A DNA stretch of 47,003 nucleotides, from NCBI GenBank assembly GCA_003176045.1, contig PSRM01000032.1:1-47003 (forward strand), in the 5' to 3' direction. Origin of the DNA: Verrucomicrobiota bacterium. Lineage in GTDB: Bacteria > Verrucomicrobiota > Verrucomicrobiia > Limisphaerales > UBA8199. A program made the translations under genes and the position numbers. Shown here piece after piece: positions 1 to 9,630 of this stretch; within the stretch, counting starts at the first letter, position 1, and every line of letters starts with the position of its first letter. The notes below the pieces were generated by a model. The model saw only the letters and a program-made list of their open reading frames with translations, did no database searches and was not told where the DNA came from.

Positions 1-72
1 AATTGGCAGACGCGCTACTTTGAGGTGGTAGTGGAGTAATCCGTGCAGGTTCAAGTCCTGCTATGCGCACCA
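1..72 (+). tRNA. tRNA-Leu (anticodon GAG), 5' end cut by window edge
   Basis: The 3' three quarters of a class II tRNA. The anticodon arm has stems CTACT (15-19) and GGTAG (27-31) around a 7-base loop whose anticodon is GAG at 22-24, which reads leucine CUC codons. A long variable arm follows, as expected for Leu. The T arm has the TTCAAGT loop flanked by GCAGG and CCTGC. The acceptor strand ends in an encoded CCA at 70-72. The 5' acceptor strand and part of the D arm lie outside the window. No integrase or att-like repeat was seen next to it. Confidence 0.95.
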
Positions 73-144
73 TTCTTCCGTGAATCACCTTGTTTTTCCG
101 CGCTGCGTCTGTGAAGGTATGCACTGGAAAACAGCATCACGTGC

Positions 145-2784
<2,640 letters not shown>

Positions 2785-2820
2785 TATGCCAATGCCTGCG
2801 TCATCCCCTCTGCCGTCCCC

Positions 2821-2844
2821 CTCGTTCTCGTCCTCGTCCTCGAA
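2821..2844 (+). repeat. hexamer array (CTCGTC-type)
   Basis: Four tandem 6-bp units of the type CTCGTT/CTCGTC/CTCGAA lie just after the kinase gene. A sister array of the same unit lies near 12320-12340, upstream of gyrA. This is one of several short tandem repeat families in the window. Confidence 0.75.
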
Positions 2845-2880
2845 ACCTAAGGCCGTGATCTCGCCTCCTAAGCGTCTCCC

Positions 2881-3034
2881 TCTCATTAACACCGCGGCTT
2901 TAGCCCGGTGGACGCAGCGGCAAAGTTTAGAAAAACCGTTTCAACGGTTTTTTCGATCAGACGAAAAGCCGTTGAAACGGCTTTCGCGATTCCGGCGCCA
3001 CTTGCACCGGGCTAAAGCCACGGTGTTAATGAGA
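2881..3034. repeat. nested palindromic element, 30-bp outer arms
   Basis: The outer arms 2881-2910 and 3005-3034 are inverted copies with a single mismatch. Inside are two smaller hairpins built on AAACCGTT/AACGGTTT and AAAGCCGTT/AACGGCTTT. The whole can fold into one cruciform-like structure. The right arm contains the ATG (3029) of the following hydrolase, so the element forms that gene's leader. Confidence 0.9.
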
Positions 3035-5029
3035 GGATCTACCGTCGGCGCGACGCTCACTTTACTGTTGCTTTCTCTGATCGCTCAGCTCGATGTTTGC
3101 CGAGCTTCAGAATCTGTTTCCGACAAGCCCTTCATCACCCTCAACACCTCGCGCGATTTCCCACACATCACCTCTCGCCAGCAATGGCAGGCCAGAGCCC
3201 GCGAAATTCGCGAGCAAATCCTCGTGAGCTGTGGCCTTTGGCCTATGCCGGACAAAACGCCGCTTAATCCTCACATTTTCGGAAAGATCGAACACGATGA
3301 TTACAGCGTCGAAAGAGTCTATTTCGAACCTTTGCCTGGTTTCTACCTGGCCGGAAATCTCTATCGTCCTCGCGGCAAAGGCCCTGGACCTTTTCCCGGC
3401 ATTCTCAATCCGCACGGCCACTGGGCGCAGGGTCGTTTAGCCGATGCCAAGGACGGCAGCGTGGTCGCCCGGTGCATCAATTTCGCAAAGCAAGGGACAG
3501 TCGCATTTGCCTACGACATGGTTGGATTCAACGACAGCCATTTCAGCGATTCGCCCACAAACAAGCCGTTTTATGACATCCACCGCCAGTTCGGCTCAGC
3601 CCACAGCGACTTGCTTTGGAACATCAGCCTGATGGGCCTTCAAACCTGGAACAGTATTCGTGCACTCGATTTTCTGGAATCACTGCCCGACGTTGACCCG
3701 ATACACCTCGCCTGCACCGGCGCATCCGGCGGCGGAACGCAAACCTACATTCTCGGCGCTATAGTCAACAGACTGGCCGCGCAAGCCCCCGTGTGCATGG
3801 TTTCTCATACGATGCAGGGCGGGTGCAGTTGCGAAAACGCACCTGGGTTGCGGGTCGAGTATTCCAACATGGAAATCGCCGCGGCTGCCGCGCCGCGCCC
3901 CCAAATCCTTGTTGCCGCTACCGGAGATTGGACAAAGGACACGCTGACCGTTGAAGGACCTGCCATCGCCCATATTTATGATCTGCTTAATGCCCCTGAA
4001 AAGCTTCGCTACGTTCGCTTCGATTTCGGACACAACTATAACCAGACCAGCCGCGAAGCCGTCTATGCGTGGTTCGATAAGTGGCTGTTAAACAACCCTG
4101 CGCCCCAAAGTAGCGCAGGCGTCCCGCCTGCGCCTTGTTTGAAAGAATCTCCGTATCAGAAAGACTCTGACTCCAACCTGCGAGTGTTTCCTGACTTCAA
4201 GTTGCCAGGCGACGCCGTCACTCTGAATGAACTGGTGGAATCACTCAAAGCCATGCACCGCAATCAATGGCGGGCGCTAGCACCTCATAGCAAGGCTGGC
4301 CTCGCGCACTTCAAAGAAGTGATGCTGCCGGCGTGGCGCCATACGCTACATGTCGAGTGGCCCGAGACAAATTCGTCCGACAGGTCGGATCAACACTTTG
4401 CTGGCGCTTCCGAGCTCTTGATGCCGAATCATCCGCGTAGCCTGCGAACTCTTGTCATCGTGGTCCACTCTGGCACAAACAATAGCGAGAGCGCTTCGCG
4501 CTTCCCTACCCTGATCGCCGGCCTCGCTCACGCCAGGATCCCCTTTATGGCGCTTGATCCGTGGCAGGTTCACCGGCCCCGCGACCAATTCGCTGACTTC
4601 TTTTCCACGTATAATCGCACCGAAGCACAGGAGCAGGTCCGTCACATTGTGGCGGCTTGCACGTATGGGCGGAAAGCGCTCAAGGCGAAAAAGATCGTTC
4701 TTTGCGGCATACGTCGCGCAGGTCTGTGGGCCTTGCTTGCTGCATCTGCCGCGGACGCCGTGGTTGCTGACTGCTGCCAATTGGACGTATCCGACGAGCA
4801 AGCCTTGCTGGCGCCGGATTTGTTTTTCCCCGGAATCCACAACATCGGCGGATTCGAAGGTGCGGCGATCCTGGCTGCTCCGCATCCACTCCTACTGCAC
4901 AATGCAGGGCAACATTTCAAAACTGACTCCCTCCGAGCGACTTACCAAGCGATCGGGCTTTCTGGAAAGTTGCGCATCGAGGCCAAACTAGTCGAGGAGG
5001 ATCTTGGGGAGTGGATTTTGTCGTTGTGA
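3029..5029 (+). CDS. secreted alpha/beta hydrolase (acetylxylan-esterase-like), tandem domains
   Basis: A 666-residue exported hydrolase. I chose the ATG at 3029 because it starts a clear signal peptide (hydrophobic TLTLLLLSLIAQL, then a small-residue site after CRA). The longer frame from 2762 would translate a palindromic repeat and overlap the kinase gene. The first alpha/beta-hydrolase domain has the nucleophile elbow TGASGGGT (Ser233), an HGHW oxyanion-side motif and a late FGHNYN that could hold the catalytic His. The second half (from about residue 390) looks like a diverged second hydrolase domain without an obvious nucleophile. The two are joined by a linker containing a translated palindrome (4113-4133). 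Family members act on acetylated polysaccharides or esters; the substrate here is unknown. Confidence 0.8.
   Translation: MRGSTVGATLTLLLLSLIAQLDVCRASESVSDKPFITLNTSRDFPHITSRQQWQARAREIREQILVSCGLWPMPDKTPLNPHIFGKIEHDDYSVERVYFEPLPGFYLAGNLYRPRGKGPGPFPGILNPHGHWAQGRLADAKDGSVVARCINFAKQGTVAFAYDMVGFNDSHFSDSPTNKPFYDIHRQFGSAHSDLLWNISLMGLQTWNSIRALDFLESLPDVDPIHLACTGASGGGTQTYILGAIVNRLAAQAPVCMVSHTMQGGCSCENAPGLRVEYSNMEIAAAAAPRPQILVAATGDWTKDTLTVEGPAIAHIYDLLNAPEKLRYVRFDFGHNYNQTSREAVYAWFDKWLLNNPAPQSSAGVPPAPCLKESPYQKDSDSNLRVFPDFKLPGDAVTLNELVESLKAMHRNQWRALAPHSKAGLAHFKEVMLPAWRHTLHVEWPETNSSDRSDQHFAGASELLMPNHPRSLRTLVIVVHSGTNNSESASRFPTLIAGLAHARIPFMALDPWQVHRPRDQFADFFSTYNRTEAQEQVRHIVAACTYGRKALKAKKIVLCGIRRAGLWALLAASAADAVVADCCQLDVSDEQALLAPDLFFPGIHNIGGFEGAAILAAPHPLLLHNAGQHFKTDSLRATYQAIGLSGKLRIEAKLVEEDLGEWILSL
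4113..4133. repeat. palindrome translated in the hydrolase linker
   Basis: 9-bp arms GCGCAGGCG and CGCCTGCGC around a 3-bp loop. It is read in frame as part of SAGVPPAP between the two hydrolase domains. A sister element with arms GGACAGGCG/CGCCTGTCC sits inside the coding sequence at 42546-42566. Confidence 0.85.
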
Positions 5030-5043
5030 GTTGCCTCCGATCA

Positions 5044-5227
5044 GTCCCGTAGGGACGAAAGATAATAGGCCACCAATTGATCGGTGGGTATTCATCAAGG
5101 AGTGATCGCAAGTCCCGCCAGGGACGAAAGAATTTCTGCCGTCCCTACGGGACTTTCTTCAGTGCGAGCGTTCCGGTCCCACCGATGAATCGGTGGGCTA
5201 TTGTCTATCGTCCCTAACGGGACTTTC
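5044..5227. repeat. composite inverted repeat, copy A
   Basis: An element of about 185 bp. It is bounded by GTCCCGTAGGGAC at the left and CGTCCCTAACGGGACT at the right. Inside it has a stem of the type CCACCAATTGATCGGTGGG and repeated GACGAAAGA / TTTCTGCCGTCC blocks. Two relatives with different inner stems occur at 31003-31189 and 40012-40197. It fills the gap between the convergent hydrolase and lepB genes, so it may act as a bidirectional terminator. Confidence 0.88.
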
Positions 5228-5233
5228 AAATAC

Positions 5234-5255
5234 GCGCGGACGAGGGCGTCCGCGC
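5234..5255. repeat. GCGGACGAGG-type palindrome
   Basis: Imperfect palindrome GCGCGGACG / CGTCCGCGC directly after the lepB stop codon. The same family is translated in hsdR (22422-22448) and in gltB (34956-35089). Confidence 0.75.
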
Positions 5256-5259
5256 TCCA

Positions 5260-6591
5260 TCACCTCTTATATCCCCATCCAAACCGATCGGTGATGGGCC
5301 AATAAACGAAGAACGCCTTGCCAATCACGTTGGTCGCGGGAAACGCGCCCCAAACGCGGGAATCGGAACTGTTCATGGTGTTGTCGCCCATCACCATGTA
5401 ACAATCGGACGGCAAAGTTTGGACTTCGTCCTGGTTCTCGAACAGCGGCGCGAGTGAAGGGCGACCAGCTAATCGGGCAATCGTACCATTCAGGTGGCCC
5501 GAATAGTGATCGGTCAGAGGCGGCTGCCTTGCATCAAATGAATAGACCTTCTCAAAGTGCGGCGTATTACTCTCCAACCGTTTGCCGTTTATGATTAGAT
5601 GCCGGTCGTCCCCAATTTGCACGCGCTCTCCCCCCAATGCCACCAGGCGCTTTATGTAGAATTGTTGCTGCTCTTCGTAGGACATCCGCTCGATACCCTT
5701 GGTTGCAAACACGATGATCTCGCCTCGCTTCGGCGGACAGAAATTATAGCTCAGGCGGTCCACAAACAGGTGATCGCCAGCCCGAATCTGGAGTTTGAAG
5801 ATGTCCTGTCCGGCATGGAACGTTTGTCCTTCGTAAATGCCCGCGCGCGCTCCCAAACCCGCCCGCTCATCGCCGTAATCCGGCGGGAACCAGATCGTGT
5901 GAGAGTTACCGGCGAACCGGTAAGTCTGCCAAATGTTCCATATCAAAAATTTGAAAGGCTTTTCGATTGGACCGAGTTCGCCGTCACTTGGCGCTACCGC
6001 GTGCAGGTAAGAAACCCCTGCGAACCATTGGCGTATGCGCTCTAAACCAGTGGGAATCCTGGACTCCGGAGTTTGGAGCAGATTTACCGAAGTCACTCCA
6101 TACAGCGTCGGCTGCATTGAACCCGTCGGGATCTTGAATGGCTGCAGGAAGAAAGTGCGGATGCCCATGGCCACCGTCAGCGCGACCAGCAGCACTTCCA
6201 CATTCTCACGCCAGGCAGCGTTTGGATAAGGCTTGATCCATTTGACCGTGGCGGCTTCCAGATTTTCCATTTCCTTATCCAGCGCCTCGGAGTACGATGC
6301 GCTGCCCACCCCACCGGCGCCAACCAGTGCTGATTGGTACCTGTTCAGGGCTGATTCCAGCGAGCCTACCGCCTGCGGCGCCAGAATATCGCGCTGGTGA
6401 TTCAGCAGTTTGCGCACGTGCTTGCCCATCGCCGTCGCATGCCGCACACGCCTGGACATAAACCAGCGAAACAAAAAGCCGGCACGCTGGCCGGGGGAGA
6501 TTTCCACGGGCGTATCTTCGATCGCCGCGGCCTTTTGGTCGCGTTGATTTTTTTCCTCTTTGCCAGCTTCTCTATTTTTAACTTTTGCCAT
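5260..6591 (-). CDS. lepB: signal peptidase I
   Basis: Cleaves signal peptides from exported preproteins at the inner membrane. The Ser-Lys dyad is visible: Ser158 in IPTGSMQPTL and Lys314 in FYIKRLVALGGERV. The family box MGDNTMNSSDSR lies near the C-terminus, followed by a hydrophobic FFVYWP. One membrane anchor (VEVLLVALTVAMGI, about 131-144) precedes the catalytic region. At 443 residues it is long: a basic 120-residue N-terminal extension and an insertion between the Ser and Lys boxes, as is common in Bacteroidetes/Verrucomicrobia-type enzymes. It lies downstream of lepA in the same direction, as in the E. coli lepA-lepB operon, but the two are separated by a 98-bp inverted repeat. Confidence 0.95.
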   Translation of the reverse strand: MAKVKNREAGKEEKNQRDQKAAAIEDTPVEISPGQRAGFLFRWFMSRRVRHATAMGKHVRKLLNHQRDILAPQAVGSLESALNRYQSALVGAGGVGSASYSEALDKEMENLEAATVKWIKPYPNAAWRENVEVLLVALTVAMGIRTFFLQPFKIPTGSMQPTLYGVTSVNLLQTPESRIPTGLERIRQWFAGVSYLHAVAPSDGELGPIEKPFKFLIWNIWQTYRFAGNSHTIWFPPDYGDERAGLGARAGIYEGQTFHAGQDIFKLQIRAGDHLFVDRLSYNFCPPKRGEIIVFATKGIERMSYEEQQQFYIKRLVALGGERVQIGDDRHLIINGKRLESNTPHFEKVYSFDARQPPLTDHYSGHLNGTIARLAGRPSLAPLFENQDEVQTLPSDCYMVMGDNTMNSSDSRVWGAFPATNVIGKAFFVYWPITDRFGWGYKR

Positions 6592-6638
6592 TCAAGTTCT
6601 TTCCGGTTTCATGTGCCCCGCCGAGTATCGCCCAACAA

Positions 6639-6736
6639 CCTGTAGCAGCCGAGGTAACGAGGCTCTGACCAATTTCGGTCTTCGGTTTTCGGCTTTCGGG
6701 TTTTCATCAGAGCCTCGTTACCTCGGCTGCTACAGG
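6639..6736. repeat. perfect 30-bp inverted repeat with a heptamer array in the loop
   Basis: Arms 6639-6668 and 6707-6736 are perfect reverse complements. The loop holds four 7-bp units at 6673-6700: TTTCGGT, CTTCGGT, TTTCGGC, TTTCGGG. One arm plus a heptamer array recurs at 19034-19113. It fills the lepA-lepB gap and could act as a transcriptional attenuator or an mRNA-stability element. Confidence 0.95.
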
Positions 6737-6738
6737 TT

Positions 6739-8529
6739 TTATGCTTTCAAGACCTCGATAAACGCTTCCTGCGGAATGTTCACCGATCCAAACGATTTCA
6801 TGCGTTTCTTGCCTTCTTTTTGCTTCTCCAGCAACTTGCGTTTGCGGGTGATGTCGCCGCCGTAGCATTTCGCGGTCACATCTTTCCGCAAAGCACCCAC
6901 TGTCTCACGCGCGATGATTTTGCCGCCGATCGCCGCCTGGATGGCCACAGCGTACTGCTGCCGAGGGATCACTTCTTTCAACTTGGCCGCCAGCGCGCGC
7001 CCGCGGCCTTCCGCTTTGTCACGATGCACAATGCAGGAGAAGGCATCTACAGCTTCGCCGTTGACGAGCATGTCCAGCTTGACCATGTCTGAGGCCTGGT
7101 ACCCAGCGTGCTCATAATCCATCGAGCCGTAGCCGCGCGTGAGGCTCTTGATACGATCATGAAAATCAATCAGGATCTCGTTCAAGGGCAACAAACTCGT
7201 GAGCATCACCCGCCGCGAATCAAGTGTCTCAGTGTGGTCCACCGTGCCGCGCTTTTCTGAAATGAGCGCAATCATGTCGCCAATGTATTCGTTTGGGCAA
7301 ATGACGAAGGCCTTCACCATCGGCTCCTCAATGATCTCGATGTAGTTCGGCTCGGGCAGGAAAGCCGGATTATCCACTTCTTTTATCGTCCTGTCTGTCA
7401 TCATGACGCGGTAAATGACGCTCGGATACGTGGCGATGATGTCCATGCTGTATTCGCGCCGCAAGCGTTCCTGAACGATCTCCAAATGTAGCAGTCCCAG
7501 GAACCCGCACCGGAACCCAAAGCCCAACGCCACCGAACTCTCGGCCTGATAAACGAACGCCGAGTCATTCAACTGCAGCTTGGCCAGGTTCGCCTTCAAA
7601 TGCTCGTAATCGGCCGTGTTGATCGGATAGATGCCGCTAAAAACCATAGGGTGGATTTCTTTGAATCCGGGCAACACCGGCGAAGAGTGGCGCGCGTCGG
7701 TGATCGTGTCGCCCATCTGAACTTCCTGGGGGCTCTTGATATTGGCGGTAATGTAACCCGTTTCGCCCAACTCCAGCTTCTCGCGCGTGTAAGGCTTTGG
7801 ATTGAAACTGCCAACCTCCTTCACCTCGACGCTCTTGCCCGAGTGCAACAGTTTGACGTGCATCCCTGGTTTTAGTTCGCCGTTGAACACGCGCACGTGC
7901 GTGACCACGCCTTTGTAGGTGTCAAAATAGGAATCGAAAACCAGCGCCTGGAGGGAGGGTGCACCGGTCGGTTTTGGAGGCGGAATCCGTTCCACGATCG
8001 CTTCCAGAATCTCATCGATGCCAATGCCTTCTTTGGCGCTGGCCATGATGGCTGACTCGCCAGGAATCGCGAGAATGTCCTCCAGTTGCTGCTTGGTCTG
8101 GGCCACGTTTGCATGAGGCAGGTCAATTTTGTTGATCACTGGCACGATGGTCAGGTTCTGCCGCATCGCCAGATGCACATTCGCCACCGTTTGCGCTTCC
8201 ACCCCTTGCGCGGCGTCGATGATCAGCAACGCGCCCTCGCAAGCGCTGAGGCTGCGGGAAACTTCATAGGAAAAGTCCACATGGCCCGGAGTGTCAATCA
8301 GGTTCAACTCGTAAGTGTCGCCTTTGACAGCCTTGTAATGCATCGTGACCGGATGGGCCTTGATCGTAATCCCGCGCTCCTTCTCCAGGTCCATGGAATC
8401 CAGCAACTGGTCTTCCATTTCCCGGGTCGTGATCGTGCCCGTCCGGTGCAGCAAGCGGTCCGAAAGCGTCGTCTTCCCATGGTCAATATGGGCGATGATG
8501 CTGAAATTTCTTATGTGCGCTGCGTCCAT
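6739..8529 (-). CDS. lepA: elongation factor 4 (back-translocating GTPase)
   Basis: A ribosome-associated translational GTPase. The start fits the family: MDAAHIRNFSIIAHIDHGKTT, with the P-loop in AHIDHGKTT. G2/G3 are visible as ERGITIK and DTPGHVDFSYEV, and G4 as NKIDLP. The C-terminal domain ends in the EF4-specific basic stretch with ITRKRKLLEKQKEGKKRMK. At 596 residues it has the normal length. It is followed by lepB on the same strand. Confidence 0.98.
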   Translation of the reverse strand: MDAAHIRNFSIIAHIDHGKTTLSDRLLHRTGTITTREMEDQLLDSMDLEKERGITIKAHPVTMHYKAVKGDTYELNLIDTPGHVDFSYEVSRSLSACEGALLIIDAAQGVEAQTVANVHLAMRQNLTIVPVINKIDLPHANVAQTKQQLEDILAIPGESAIMASAKEGIGIDEILEAIVERIPPPKPTGAPSLQALVFDSYFDTYKGVVTHVRVFNGELKPGMHVKLLHSGKSVEVKEVGSFNPKPYTREKLELGETGYITANIKSPQEVQMGDTITDARHSSPVLPGFKEIHPMVFSGIYPINTADYEHLKANLAKLQLNDSAFVYQAESSVALGFGFRCGFLGLLHLEIVQERLRREYSMDIIATYPSVIYRVMMTDRTIKEVDNPAFLPEPNYIEIIEEPMVKAFVICPNEYIGDMIALISEKRGTVDHTETLDSRRVMLTSLLPLNEILIDFHDRIKSLTRGYGSMDYEHAGYQASDMVKLDMLVNGEAVDAFSCIVHRDKAEGRGRALAAKLKEVIPRQQYAVAIQAAIGGKIIARETVGALRKDVTAKCYGGDITRKRKLLEKQKEGKKRMKSFGSVNIPQEAFIEVLKA

Positions 8530-8642
8530 CGCTTGCTAAAACTGCAAATCTCCGGAGGAATTCCCTCCCGTCCGCGTCTCTCGGCTTCTATGCCGGCAGA
8601 ACATACCAAAATCCGCCCTCAAATAAAGGGAAATTGAAGGAT

Positions 8643-8713
8643 GGAGCGCCGAACTCCGTTTCGGCGCGACGCCGCGGCTGATGAATGCGCGCCGAAATGG
8701 AATTCGGCGCTCC
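8643..8713. repeat. 26-bp inverted repeat (GGAGCGCCGAA family)
   Basis: Arms 8643-8668 and 8688-8713 are inverted with two mismatches. The element sits between lepA and the glycosyltransferase stop codon. One arm of the same family recurs at 44540-44562, directly at the stop codon of the DEAD-box gene. Confidence 0.9.
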
Positions 8714-8717
8714 GCCC

Positions 8718-9497
8718 TCACACCACCTGCGGCACGGCGGTGCGCGGCGCCTGGAGCGGAGGAAACAACCGGCTCGGCACTCCCATTTTTGCCAGCCGAA
8801 AGCGTGCAGCCGTGGCGAGACAGCCGAAGCCGTACTTGATGCTCCGTCGCAGATTGATCGAAGAGGCTTCCGGGAAGTACTTCGTAGGGCAACTCACTTC
8901 CGCAATCGTAAAGCCATGCCAAAAAATCTGCGCCAACATCTGGTTGTCAAAAGCGAAATCATCCGAGTTGCCCGACAGCTCCAATCTCTCAAGAATCTCG
9001 CGCGAAAATGCACGGTACCCTGTATGGTACTCGGAGAGCTTCGCCCGAAGCAGAATGTTTTCGGCCAGCGTCAAAAACCTGTTCGCCAGGTATTTCCAGA
9101 CCGGCATCCCGCCCTTGAGTGCGTACCCGCCCAGAATTCGGCTGCCCAATACGCACGGATGCAGCCCATTTGCGATAATGGAAACCATCGCTGGAATCAA
9201 CTTGGGCGTGTATTGGTAATCGGGGTGAATCATGATGACGATGTCAGCCCCCGCTTCCAGGGCCAGCCGATAGCATGTCTTCTGGTTGCCTCCGTAACCT
9301 TTGTTCACCTCGTGCACATGGACTTGAACGCCCTCAAGACCGCGCGCGATGGATACCGTTTCGTCACGGCTTTTATCATCCACCAGGATGATGTGGTCCA
9401 CGACTCCCTGCTCCCGGACTTCCAGGTACGTTTGGCGGAGCGTCCTGGCTGCGTTATACGCAGGCATTACCACGACGATTCGTTTATCTCGATACAT
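8718..9497 (-). CDS. family 2 glycosyltransferase (dolichol-phosphate-mannose-synthase-like)
   Basis: A 259-residue GT2 catalytic domain with no membrane segment. It begins RIVVVMPAYNAARTL, with nucleotide-binding VDDKSRDET and a second acidic motif MIHPDYQY where DPM1-type enzymes place their DxD-like site. The mid-region GSRILGG and the TGYRAFSR box are also typical of polyprenyl-phosphate sugar transferases. It probably moves a sugar from a nucleotide donor to a lipid phosphate for envelope glycan synthesis; donor and acceptor cannot be told from sequence. Its gap to lepA is occupied by an inverted repeat. Confidence 0.85.
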   Translation of the reverse strand: MYRDKRIVVVMPAYNAARTLRQTYLEVREQGVVDHIILVDDKSRDETVSIARGLEGVQVHVHEVNKGYGGNQKTCYRLALEAGADIVIMIHPDYQYTPKLIPAMVSIIANGLHPCVLGSRILGGYALKGGMPVWKYLANRFLTLAENILLRAKLSEYHTGYRAFSREILERLELSGNSDDFAFDNQMLAQIFWHGFTIAEVSCPTKYFPEASSINLRRSIKYGFGCLATAARFRLAKMGVPSRLFPPLQAPRTAVPQVV

Positions 9498-9544
9498 CTA
9501 ATCTGAGCATTAAACTAGAATTCAAGCGTCGGTGCAACGCGGAC

Positions 9545-9628
9545 TTGGAGTGCGGCGACATGTCGCCGCTTTCGAACACCGCGACATGTCGCGGTGTTCC
9601 AAAGCGCGGACATGTCCGCGCACTCCAA
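9545..9628. repeat. triple palindrome built on ACATGT
   Basis: Three successive perfect palindromes share an ACATGT core: 9552-9569, 9575-9598 and 9604-9621. They are enclosed by a 10-bp outer inverted repeat, TTGGAGTGCG (9545-9554) and CGCACTCCAA (9619-9628). The element starts 47 bp beyond the start codon of the glycosyltransferase and abuts the gyrA stop. Confidence 0.92.
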
Positions 9629-9630
9629 AC

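Noticed and set aside
1..144. Attachment site for an integrated element at the tRNA-Leu 3' end
   Set aside because: No integrase gene and no second copy of the tRNA 3' end were seen in the window.
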